Origin: UBA7328 sp036479115 | Lineage (GTDB): Bacteria > Bacteroidota > Bacteroidia > Chitinophagales > Saprospiraceae | Assembly: GCA_036479115.1 (NCBI GenBank) | Contig: JAZGFD010000243.1 | Location: 1 to 19,514 of the forward strand | Length of the DNA: 19,514 bases | Direction of reading: 5' to 3' | Shown: in pieces, positions 1-6,943 of the stretch | Layout: each line of letters begins with the position of its first letter | Position numbering within the stretch: position 1 is the stretch's first letter | The notes under the pieces: generated by a model | Told to the model about the DNA's origin: nothing | Seen by the model: only the letters and a program-made list of their open reading frames with translations | Database searches by the model: none | Translations under genes and position numbers: made by a program

Positions 1-1051
1 CATATATATTGTCATTCTTAAGAGATATATCACTAACTTTATGGGAAAAAGGACTGTTAATATTCATTATTTGACAATCTTCCTTAAAAGAAGACGCAGA
101 TCTAAAGCCCTCAAATTCATCCGCATACCACACTCTCCCAAACTGGTCCTCAATAATGTCTTGAATTCGGTCACTACAGTCTCTTCCGTTTATAACAAAG
201 TCATTGCCATTGTAAAATAAAATATCTCCTCTTCCCTCTTGCCCTGTAACACCAATCATAAGATTTGAGCCCTCAGAAGATAGAAAAGATACAGATGCAT
301 TACTCGAACCAGATGGCCAAATTTCAATAATTCCATTTCCTTCCAATTGGTAGAGAATATCTTCTGCTATAAAGTAAAGTTTTTCTTGAAAAACAGACAC
401 TCCAGTAGATTCATACAATATAGGTAAGCCAAAATTATTATCAATTAATTTCCACAGAGAAAAATCTATCAGGTTTTGGGAGCCATCAATAGGTGCAAAA
501 TAAACCCCCTCATCAGTAGCTATGTATATTTGGTTATTAAATGTAACAGCATCATTGATAGGAATATCAGTAAAGGTAGTAAACCCAAAAAGCAAATCAT
601 CGCTTGAAATAGTAACCAATCCAAACCCCGTGGACAGGTAAATCCTGTTGTCCGAAATATGAATATCGTTTATTGTTTTATTCCCAGTCAGGTCAGTATT
701 GAGCTTTATATTGGGCAGGTTAAAAATACGGTCTCCTTTCAGGATATCAATATTCCCATTAGAATAGGCAATAACAAGTTGGCTTTTATATATATCATAG
801 GCAATCTCGTCTATACCTATGTCAGAAAGGCCGTCTACTTTTGACATTCGTTCTGTTGAAAAGTCTTCTTTATCTACCTGTAAGATACTCCACTCCGTTC
901 CATAATACACCTTAGTTTCGCTTTGTGTCACAGTTTTGCCCGATTGATAAGGGAGGTATGATATCCATTCGCCTATTTTTTGTGCGTCTGTCTTCGCTAC
1001 AGAGAACAAAAGAAACACCATAAGATAGAAATAAATAGAAGCCTTTTTCAC
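1..1051 (-). CDS. porZ: PorZ-like type IX secretion protein (N-terminal part; runs off the left edge)
   Basis: About 350 codons are open on the minus strand from a GTG at 1051 to the window edge, so the C-terminus is missing. The start MKKASIYFYL, a hydrophobic core and a DAQ cleavage site look like a signal peptide, which favours the GTG over the ATG at 1021. The mature part reads as beta-propeller repeats, with PorZ-like stretches such as DGLSDIGIDEIAYD (about residues 67-80), FNLPNIKLN and GNKTINDIHISDNRIYLS. PorZ is a surface protein of the type IX secretion machinery; in Porphyromonas it takes part in attaching cargo to anionic LPS. The GTG shares one base with the stop codon of nadD (TAGTG), so translation is probably coupled to it. 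The propeller fold is well supported. The PorZ assignment rests on remembered family motifs and cannot be confirmed without the C-terminal sorting domain. Confidence 0.75.
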   Translation of the reverse strand, partial: MKKASIYFYLMVFLLFSVAKTDAQKIGEWISYLPYQSGKTVTQSETKVYYGTEWSILQVDKEDFSTERMSKVDGLSDIGIDEIAYDIYKSQLVIAYSNGNIDILKGDRIFNLPNIKLNTDLTGNKTINDIHISDNRIYLSTGFGLVTISSDDLLFGFTTFTDIPINDAVTFNNQIYIATDEGVYFAPIDGSQNLIDFSLWKLIDNNFGLPILYESTGVSVFQEKLYFIAEDILYQLEGNGIIEIWPSGSSNASVSFLSSEGSNLMIGVTGQEGRGDILFYNGNDFVINGRDCSDRIQDIIEDQFGRVWYADEFEGFRSASSFKEDCQIMNINSPFSHKVSDISLKNDNIY

Positions 1052-1623
1052 TATTTATAAATATTAGAACCTTCTAAATAACGGAAAACAGTATCGGGAA
1101 CCATATACTGTATCGATTTCTTTTCTTTCATCATTTTCCTAATTAAAGTAGCTGATATGCCTAGTAGTGGTGCTTCGACAATGGTCACATTGGGGTCGTT
1201 TTTTAGTTCTCCCAATTCATACTCTGCTCTTTTGTATACATAAATTTGATATTTCTCAATAATTATGTCCCCATTTTTCCATCTTGGTAAACTATTTAAA
1301 TTGTCACCCCCCATAATTAAAGAAAATTTGTGTTCAGGATGTTTTTCATTGAGGTGGACTAATGTATCAATGGTATAAGATGGTTTTTTTAACCCAAACT
1401 CTACTGGTGATGTCATCAATAGTGGGTTGTCATCGATGGCAAGATTTAATAAATGGAGCCTTTCATAATCCCTAGCAAGGCTTTCTTTTTTTTTGAATGG
1501 GTTTTGTGGTGAAAGCACCATCCATATTTTTTGTAGATCGGTATACTGTAATATAAAGTTAGCTATGATTAAATGACCCGTGTGTACTGGGTTAAAACTG
1601 CCGAAAAACAAGCCTATTTTCAT
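1051..1623 (-). CDS. nadD: nicotinate-nucleotide adenylyltransferase
   Basis: This 190-residue protein has the full length expected of NadD, which transfers AMP from ATP to nicotinate mononucleotide to make deamido-NAD in cytoplasmic NAD synthesis. The nucleotidyltransferase signature is visible: GSFNPVHTGH at residues 8-17 with the HxGH element at 14-17, and the second signature ISATLIR at 156-162, the counterpart of ISSTxxR. MGGDNLNSLPRW in the middle matches the family's substrate-binding loop. The gene starts 22 bp after dnaN and its TAG stop overlaps the GTG of the PorZ gene, so the three genes are probably one transcript. A TACCTTTA sequence just ahead of the start resembles a Bacteroidota -7 box, but no good -33 box is seen. 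Confidence 0.95.
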   Translation of the reverse strand: MKIGLFFGSFNPVHTGHLIIANFILQYTDLQKIWMVLSPQNPFKKKESLARDYERLHLLNLAIDDNPLLMTSPVEFGLKKPSYTIDTLVHLNEKHPEHKFSLIMGGDNLNSLPRWKNGDIIIEKYQIYVYKRAEYELGELKNDPNVTIVEAPLLGISATLIRKMMKEKKSIQYMVPDTVFRYLEGSNIYK

Positions 1624-1645
1624 AAGACTAAAGGTAGTGCTGTAA

Positions 1646-2761
1646 TTATGATCCCATCATCACAGGCATGACAAGCATCAAAATGTCTTCGTTTTCTTCT
1701 TTCTCAACGGGCAAAAGAATTCCTGCTCTGTTAGATACAGACAATTCAAGTTCTACATTTTCTCCTTTCAAAACGCTTAACATTTCTACTAGAAACTTAG
1801 CATTAAATCCAATATTCAAAGCATTCCCTTCATAGGTGCAGCTCAGTTGTTCTGTAGCTTCATTAGCAAAATCCAAATCCTGAGATGATATGGTAAGGCT
1901 TCCTTCAGTAAGATTAAGTATTACCTGACTCGTGGTCTTATTAGCAAAGATCACCATCCTTTTTAGGCAACTTAAAAAGTCCAACCTACTTACCGTTAAA
2001 AGGTTTGGGTTTTCAGTAGGAATTACTCCATTATAGTCAGGAAATTTAGCATCTATAAGTCTGATGATTACCACAGTGCCTCCTATTTTGTAAAATACAT
2101 TTTTAGTGTTGAATGAAACCGTTAAATCATCAGAAGAGTCAAGGGCTAATTTTAATATATTCAATCCCTTTCTTGGCACTATAAAACTTCGTATTATTCC
2201 CCCTTCAATGTTATTACAAACGTATTTTACAAGTTTGTGAGCATCAGTAGCAGCAAATGTCACTTTGTTTTCTTCCACTTCTGTAAAAAGTCCTTGCATT
2301 GCCATTCTAAGTTCATCATTACTTGTAGCAAACAATGTATTATTTAACACTCTTGCAAACATCTCAGAAGGCATAGTAATAGAATTTACGTCTTCTTCCG
2401 ATGGCAAGTTTGGATAATCAACACTATTGTCTCCTGCTAATTTGTATTTTCCATATTCAGAAGTGATCTGAATGGCATAGGTCTCGTCATTAATATCAAA
2501 AGTAAGAGGTTGCTCGGGTAAAGCTCTTAAAGTCTCCATTAATATTTTGGCAGGCACGGCTACCTTCCCATCACCCTCGGCTACTACTTCAATGTCAGTA
2601 ATAATCGTTGTTTCAAGGTTTGATGAGACAATCCTAAGTAAATTGTTATTTATAGTAAAAAGAAAATCTTCTAAAATTGGTAAGACGGTATTAGAGCCAA
2701 TCACACCATTTGATATGGATAATTTTTTTAATAAGTCAGATGAGGATACCGTAAACTTCAT
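1646..2761 (-). CDS. dnaN: DNA polymerase III beta subunit (sliding clamp)
   Basis: At 371 residues the product has the normal length of the bacterial beta clamp, a ring-shaped dimer that holds DNA polymerase III on DNA during replication. It begins MKFTVSSSDLLKKLS, the usual opening of clamp domain 1. Three repeated domains of about 120 residues follow, with family stretches such as KVAVPAKILMETLRALP, FAATDAHKLV and FNAKFLVEMLSVL. The end MLVMPVMM corresponds to the conserved YLIMPMRL tail that lines the hydrophobic pocket for clamp-binding proteins, here somewhat diverged. It is divergent from the M16 peptidase gene and is followed 22 bp later by nadD. There is no dnaA beside it, which is common in Bacteroidota. 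Confidence 0.97.
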   Translation of the reverse strand: MKFTVSSSDLLKKLSISNGVIGSNTVLPILEDFLFTINNNLLRIVSSNLETTIITDIEVVAEGDGKVAVPAKILMETLRALPEQPLTFDINDETYAIQITSEYGKYKLAGDNSVDYPNLPSEEDVNSITMPSEMFARVLNNTLFATSNDELRMAMQGLFTEVEENKVTFAATDAHKLVKYVCNNIEGGIIRSFIVPRKGLNILKLALDSSDDLTVSFNTKNVFYKIGGTVVIIRLIDAKFPDYNGVIPTENPNLLTVSRLDFLSCLKRMVIFANKTTSQVILNLTEGSLTISSQDLDFANEATEQLSCTYEGNALNIGFNAKFLVEMLSVLKGENVELELSVSNRAGILLPVEKEENEDILMLVMPVMMGS

Positions 2762-2809
2762 AACCCGCTTTAATCTTCAAAAAAATCGAAAGTACAACTA
2801 ATATTATGG

Positions 2810-2817
2810 CAAAAATA
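2810..2817 (-). promoter_or_regulatory. candidate -7 box of the dnaN promoter
   Basis: Read on the minus strand this is TATTTTTG, a full match to the Bacteroidota TAnnTTTG -7 box, placed about 50 bp before the dnaN start. No TTTG is seen at the expected -33 distance, so the call is tentative. Confidence 0.4.
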
Positions 2818-2870
2818 AAATAAGATTGGTGGTATTTAAGAAAAGATAAGCAGAAAAGATAGAGTAGATT

Positions 2871-2878
2871 TATTTTCG
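2871..2878 (+). promoter_or_regulatory. candidate -7 box ahead of the M16 peptidase gene
   Basis: TATTTTCG differs by one base from TAnnTTTG. A transcript starting about 7 bp further on would have a leader of only a few bases before the ATG at 2892. No -33 TTG lies at normal spacing, so support is weak. Confidence 0.28.
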
Positions 2879-2891
2879 CATCATATTATAG

Positions 2892-4172
2892 ATGATGCAA
2901 AAGACAGAACGTTTAAAAAGAGGTCCTAAATGTTATAAAATATCAACGGTTGAAGTCGAGGAGCCATTACTCATTCCCCTTTCATCAGGTGTCCCTCTTT
3001 ATACTTTTAGCACTGCCGAAATCGGAGCCATAAAATTTGAAATAATTTTTGAAGCTGGGCGCTTCTATGAAGATAAAAAAATGGTGGCCCAGTCTTGTGG
3101 TGCCTTATTAATAGAAGGTTGTGAATTTTTCTCAAGTGCAGAAATCTCTGAGGCTGTTGATTTTGAAGGCGCATATCTTTCAAGCCAAGGCAATTCGGAT
3201 TTTATTACATTAAATCTTACCTGTGCTAAAAGAAGTATACACAAAATGCTTCTCCTCCTAGAAAACATTCTTGCTAACCCTTCTTTCTCTCAAGAAGAGT
3301 TAGACATTTTTATCAATAGGATAAAACAAAAGATGACTATCAACCTCAGTAAGAATGATGTGATAGCATATCGATCAATTACAGCCAGTCTTTATGGTGT
3401 TAATAATGTATATGGGTATAATAGTTCCAATGAAATAATAAGTGCACTAACTACAAAAGATTTATCTGAACATTACAAAAAGTATTGTACACGCCAAAGT
3501 GCGTGCTTTTTCCTTTCTGGTGATTTTGACGAAAAAATAATAAAGGATATTGAAAAACTATCTTATAAACTAAATGCTACTCCTCGTATTCAAAAAAAAT
3601 ATTTGGCCACTACCACTTTAAGAGAAGAAATATTCCTAGAAGGAAGAGAAAATCAATCTTCCCTTAAACTTGCACTTCCATTATTTACCAGAAAAGATAA
3701 AAATTATTCTGGACTATATTTTCTCAATACCATTTTGGGCGGATACTTTGGGTCACGCCTCATGAGAAACATTAGAGAACAAAAAGGGTACACATATAAC
3801 ATTTATTCAATGATGGACATATATAAACATGATGGGGCATGGATCATCTCTTGTGAGCTTGATGATAAGTATATATGCTCCACTTTAGAGCAAATAAAGA
3901 TTGAATTTGAAAGGCTTCAGAATAATCTTATTAGTGATCAAGAAATCCAAATGGTAAAAAATTATTTGCTCGGTAATTTTATATCTACCATAAGCGGGCC
4001 CTTCAATGCCATAAATCCTACTAAAACCGAAGTAATTATGAACCTAAAAAGTTCGTTTTATAATCAATTGGGACAAGATGTTTTATCTATTGAACCAAAA
4101 GATGTTCAATCATTGGCAAAAGAATATTTAAATATAGATAAGTTTTGGAAAGTAATTGTTGGCAAAACGTAA
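2892..4172 (+). CDS. M16 (insulinase/pitrilysin) family protein, catalytically inactive type
   Basis: The 426-residue product has the two-domain M16 layout. N-terminal features include FEIIFEAGRFYEDK (about residues 49-62). The C-terminal half carries LGGYFGSRLMRNIREQKGYTYNIYS, the usual substrate-binding R/Y element of M16 proteins. The zinc-binding HxxEH motif should fall at about residue 70, but the sequence there is CGALLIEGCEF, with no histidines, so the protein cannot be an active zinc peptidase. Such inactive subunits normally pair with an active M16 partner, as in mitochondrial processing peptidase-like heterodimers, but no partner lies next to it here. No signal peptide is apparent. 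The gene is divergent from dnaN, and the mreB promoter lies over its 3' end. The family is clear; the role is unknown. Confidence 0.85.
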   Translation: MMQKTERLKRGPKCYKISTVEVEEPLLIPLSSGVPLYTFSTAEIGAIKFEIIFEAGRFYEDKKMVAQSCGALLIEGCEFFSSAEISEAVDFEGAYLSSQGNSDFITLNLTCAKRSIHKMLLLLENILANPSFSQEELDIFINRIKQKMTINLSKNDVIAYRSITASLYGVNNVYGYNSSNEIISALTTKDLSEHYKKYCTRQSACFFLSGDFDEKIIKDIEKLSYKLNATPRIQKKYLATTTLREEIFLEGRENQSSLKLALPLFTRKDKNYSGLYFLNTILGGYFGSRLMRNIREQKGYTYNIYSMMDIYKHDGAWIISCELDDKYICSTLEQIKIEFERLQNNLISDQEIQMVKNYLLGNFISTISGPFNAINPTKTEVIMNLKSSFYNQLGQDVLSIEPKDVQSLAKEYLNIDKFWKVIVGKT

Positions 4173-4188
4173 CAATAACTTACCTTCG
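4156..4188 (+). promoter_or_regulatory. Bacteroidota-type promoter for mreB
   Basis: A TTG at 4159-4161 is followed after 19 bases by TACCTTCG at 4181-4188, one base away from TAnnTTTG. Spacing and sequence fit the Bacteroidota housekeeping promoter. It overlaps the last codons of the M16 gene and would give mreB a leader of about 100 nt. Confidence 0.55.
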
Positions 4189-4197
4189 CCAATAATT

Positions 4198-4253
4198 GTA
4201 AGCTACTCGGATGAAATTTTCATTTCCTAAAACCATACCACCCGAATAGTTAC
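4198..4253 (+). promoter_or_regulatory. stem-loop in the mreB leader
   Basis: GTAA plus CTACTCGG at 4198-4210 pairs with CCGAATAG plus TTAC at 4242-4253, giving 11 pairs with one bulged G and one mismatch. Inside the loop, ATGAA and TTCAT form a smaller hairpin. TTTTAATTT follows at once, so it could be an attenuator, a weak terminator for the upstream gene, or an mRNA-stability element. Confidence 0.4.
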
Positions 4254-4293
4254 TTTTAATTTACAATACGCGGTAGAAAAAGGGATTTTTTAG

Positions 4294-5325
4294 ATGGGGC
4301 TTTTTAATTTTTTCAAACAAGAATTAGCAATAGATTTAGGGACTGCAAACACCCTAATAAGCTATGAAGATCGTATCGTAGTAGACGAGCCTTCTATTGT
4401 TGCTATTGACCGAATTACGAGAGAAATTTTAGCTGTTGGGACTAAGGCCATGCTTATGCATGAAAAAACCCACGAAAACATAAAAACCATCAGACCTCTC
4501 AAAGATGGAGTAATAGCTGATTTCCAAGCTGCTGAAGCTATGATACAGGGCATGATAGGAATGATAGAAGGAAGAAGGAAATTTTTTACCCACCTTAAGA
4601 TGGTTATCTGTATTCCTTCTGGTATTACTGAGGTAGAAAAACGAGCTGTTTTTGATTCTGCCGACCATGTAGATTCTAAAGAAACCTATCTCATTCACGA
4701 ACCAATGGCCGCAGCTCTGGGCATTGGTATAGATGTACTTGAGCCCACAGGAAGCATGATCATTGATATAGGAGGTGGTACTACTGAGATAGCGGTAATC
4801 GCACTTTCGGGTATTGTAACTGATCAGTCAATAAGGATAGCAGGAGACGAACTCACAGCCGACATTATTGATTATATGAAGCGTATGCACAACTTGCTAA
4901 TCGGTGAGCGTACTGCAGAAAATCTCAAAATGAACGTGGGTTCAGCCTTAAAAGAATTAGAAAATCCTCCCGACAATCATCCTGTAAATGGAAGAGATTT
5001 ACTCACAGGAATTCCCAAACAAATACTTGTTTCCTACCAAGAAATAGCAGAAGCTCTGGATAAGTCGCTAATAAAAATTGAAGAAGCCATCATCCGGGCT
5101 CTAGAAGAGACCCCTCCAGAATTGGCTTCTGATATTTACCAAAAAGGCCTTTATTTAACAGGAGGGGGTGCATTGTTAAAAGGGTTAGACAAAAGGCTCT
5201 CTAAAAAAACAAAACTCTCGGTACATGTTGCTGAAGACCCCTTAAGGGCAGTGGTGAGAGGCACTAAAATCGCCTTAGAAAACACAGGGGCATACACATT
5301 CTTGATGGATAGACGTAGTATGTAA
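4294..5325 (+). CDS. mreB: rod shape-determining protein MreB
   Basis: MreB is the bacterial actin homologue that forms membrane-bound filaments and guides lateral cell-wall synthesis. The 343-residue product has normal length. The N-terminal MGLFNFFKQ is amphipathic and fits direct membrane binding. The actin-fold ATPase motifs are all present: phosphate-1 DLGTANTLI at about residues 14-22, phosphate-2 DIGGGTTEIAVIA near 157-169, and the adenosine motif TGGGALLKGLD near 289-299. It heads the cell-shape cluster, and mreC begins 3 bp after its stop, so the two are certainly co-transcribed and probably translationally coupled. A promoter and a structured leader lie upstream. Confidence 0.97.
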   Translation: MGLFNFFKQELAIDLGTANTLISYEDRIVVDEPSIVAIDRITREILAVGTKAMLMHEKTHENIKTIRPLKDGVIADFQAAEAMIQGMIGMIEGRRKFFTHLKMVICIPSGITEVEKRAVFDSADHVDSKETYLIHEPMAAALGIGIDVLEPTGSMIIDIGGGTTEIAVIALSGIVTDQSIRIAGDELTADIIDYMKRMHNLLIGERTAENLKMNVGSALKELENPPDNHPVNGRDLLTGIPKQILVSYQEIAEALDKSLIKIEEAIIRALEETPPELASDIYQKGLYLTGGGALLKGLDKRLSKKTKLSVHVAEDPLRAVVRGTKIALENTGAYTFLMDRRSM

Positions 5326-5328
5326 CAC

Positions 5329-6141
5329 ATGTTTAGGTTTTTAAAAATTTTTCAAAACCTTGGAGCTACAATTCTTTTCATTTTTTTGGAAAGCATATCC
5401 CTATTCTTAATTATTAGGTTTAATCAAGGGCAAAATGAAATATTTCTTCATTCGTCTAATCAAATAGTATCTGATATTGTAAGACAACAGGCTCGCATTA
5501 AGCAATCGCTTGATCTTAAAACTCAAAATGATGACCTTCTTGCCCAAAATGCAAAACTCATAGAAGAGCTTATCAACGAAAAGATTAAAGCAACCAGGGA
5601 TTCTTCTGACATAGAAAAAAAATATGAAGTCATTCCTTCTTCTATTATTAACAGTACAATACATACTCTTAATAATTATCTTACACTAGATAAAGGAGTC
5701 AAAGATGGAATTACTAAAAGCATGGGTGTGATAGGAAATGTGGGAATAGTAGGAGTTATCAATCAAACCTCCGTGCAATACTCTACGGTAATATCAATGC
5801 TAAATGTAAACCTTCGTATTGCTGTAGCCATTGAAAACAAAGATTACTATGGGTTTCTAACATGGTCTGGTGAAAACTATCTCGAGTTCAAACTACAGGG
5901 TATACCAAAACATGCAAACATTGCAATTGGTGATGAAATTATCACAAGTGGGCACTCTTCCATTTTTCCACAAGGGTTAAAAATGGGTAAAATAGAATCG
6001 TACAAATTGATTCCTGGTGGTGCGTTTTATGATATACTCGTACGTTATCACTTAGATTTAACCAAGGCAAGGTTAGTATATATAATTAAAAACAATGATT
6101 TTAGTGAAATAAGTACCTTGGAAAAGGTAAACGAAGATTAG
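5329..6141 (+). CDS. mreC: rod shape-determining protein MreC
   Basis: MreC is a bitopic inner-membrane protein that links MreB filaments to the periplasmic wall synthases PBP2 and RodA. The 270-residue product shows a short cytoplasmic start, one membrane segment at about residues 10-30 (LGATILFIFLESISLFLII), a coiled coil at about 55-90 rich in Gln, Asn, Leu and Lys, and then the beta-barrel MreC domain. That domain includes the NNYLTLDKGVKDGI and MGVIGNVGIVGVI stretches that mark the family. The coupling to mreB (3 bp apart) is tight, but an unusual 288-bp non-coding gap separates it from mreD. A terminator-like hairpin lies 10 bp after its stop. Confidence 0.93.
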   Translation: MFRFLKIFQNLGATILFIFLESISLFLIIRFNQGQNEIFLHSSNQIVSDIVRQQARIKQSLDLKTQNDDLLAQNAKLIEELINEKIKATRDSSDIEKKYEVIPSSIINSTIHTLNNYLTLDKGVKDGITKSMGVIGNVGIVGVINQTSVQYSTVISMLNVNLRIAVAIENKDYYGFLTWSGENYLEFKLQGIPKHANIAIGDEIITSGHSSIFPQGLKMGKIESYKLIPGGAFYDILVRYHLDLTKARLVYIIKNNDFSEISTLEKVNED

Positions 6142-6429
6142 AAAAAGGTAACTCCAGTGGAGTGTTTTTGAGTTAATTTTGATGCCCCCCTAAGTAGTTA
6201 GTTTTAGTGATTGACAAATATGATTGCTTTATTCTCAATACCGTTTAGGGTTTCACACATAAGGCTAGTGGAGAAGGAAAGCTCGGGTGTCGATTAAAAT
6301 ATATATTGAGGAACAAACCAAAGGTGTTCAAAATCCCTCGAAGAACGATAAAGAATGAAATATCATTACTTTTCCTGTAACCATTCAGGTTCGTTTTTAG
6401 ACAAGTTCACGGCTTTTAACCGTTACTAA
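6142..6429. other. non-coding gap inside the mre cluster
   Basis: This 288-bp stretch between mreC and mreD has no convincing gene. It begins with a terminator-like hairpin (6151-6169) and ends with a small ACGG/CCGT hairpin just before the mreD start. A 25-codon ATG frame (6220-6297) has no recognisable content. No tRNA, riboswitch or promoter of the Bacteroidota type could be recognised with confidence. Confidence 0.5.
6151..6169 (+). terminator. weak intrinsic terminator after mreC
   Basis: ACTCC and GGAGT form a five-pair stem around the loop AGT, followed by GTTTTT. The stem is short, so termination is probably partial. It would separate mreBC transcription from mreD-mrdA. Confidence 0.4.
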
Positions 6430-6942
6430 ATGAAAATTAAACCTCTTTTTATCATTTTATGTGTCATTATCTTGGTTGCGCAAAAACTAATATTCTCAGA
6501 TGCCGTTACTGTAATTGCTGACTCTTATCCTTTGATGATTTTTGTCTTCCCTTTAATAATTCTAACTATACCTTTTGATTTTGACAAACCATTTTTACTT
6601 ATCACTGCTTTTTTTATAGGGTTGATTCTGGATGTATTCAATGACACCCTTGGGGTAAATGCTTTTTCACTGGTAATGTTAGCATATATGAGAGGCTATA
6701 TCCTCCAACTGATTCAGCCCCGCATAGGATACAAACCTGGGTCGTCTAGCTTAAAAAGCTATGGCTTTGGATGGGCAATAATGTATCTACTATTATCTCT
6801 ATTTATTTTCAGTTTTTCTTTTTTTATGATTGATGCTTTCACTTTTATATATATAAAAAAGGTGCTTTTTTGTGCCGCAATAAGCACAATGGCTTCATTT
6901 CCTTTCGGCATTCTTATTCTTTTGACATTGAAAGCAACTTAG
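6430..6942 (+). CDS. mreD: rod shape-determining protein MreD
   Basis: This 170-residue, strongly hydrophobic protein has five or so predicted membrane segments, the length and make-up of MreD, which joins MreC and the PBP2/RodA pair in the elongation complex. Identification relies on order (mreB, mreC, this gene, mrdA) and on the pattern LIGLILDVFNDTLGVNAFSL, the Bacteroidota version of the conserved GLxxD(L/V)xxxxxLGxxAL region. The stop is one base ahead of the mrdA ATG, so the two are translationally coupled. Sequence conservation of MreD is low in general, so position carries much of the weight. Confidence 0.88.
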   Translation: MKIKPLFIILCVIILVAQKLIFSDAVTVIADSYPLMIFVFPLIILTIPFDFDKPFLLITAFFIGLILDVFNDTLGVNAFSLVMLAYMRGYILQLIQPRIGYKPGSSSLKSYGFGWAIMYLLLSLFIFSFSFFMIDAFTFIYIKKVLFCAAISTMASFPFGILILLTLKAT

Positions 6943-6943
6943 A

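Noticed and set aside
6211..6216. Perfect TTGACA in the mreC-mreD gap
   Set aside because: No acceptable -10 box at 16-18 bp, and the main Bacteroidota sigma factor does not use TTGACA.
6220..6297. 25-codon ATG frame between mreC and mreD
   Set aside because: No ribosome-binding site, no membrane or domain pattern, and length expected by chance in AT-rich DNA.
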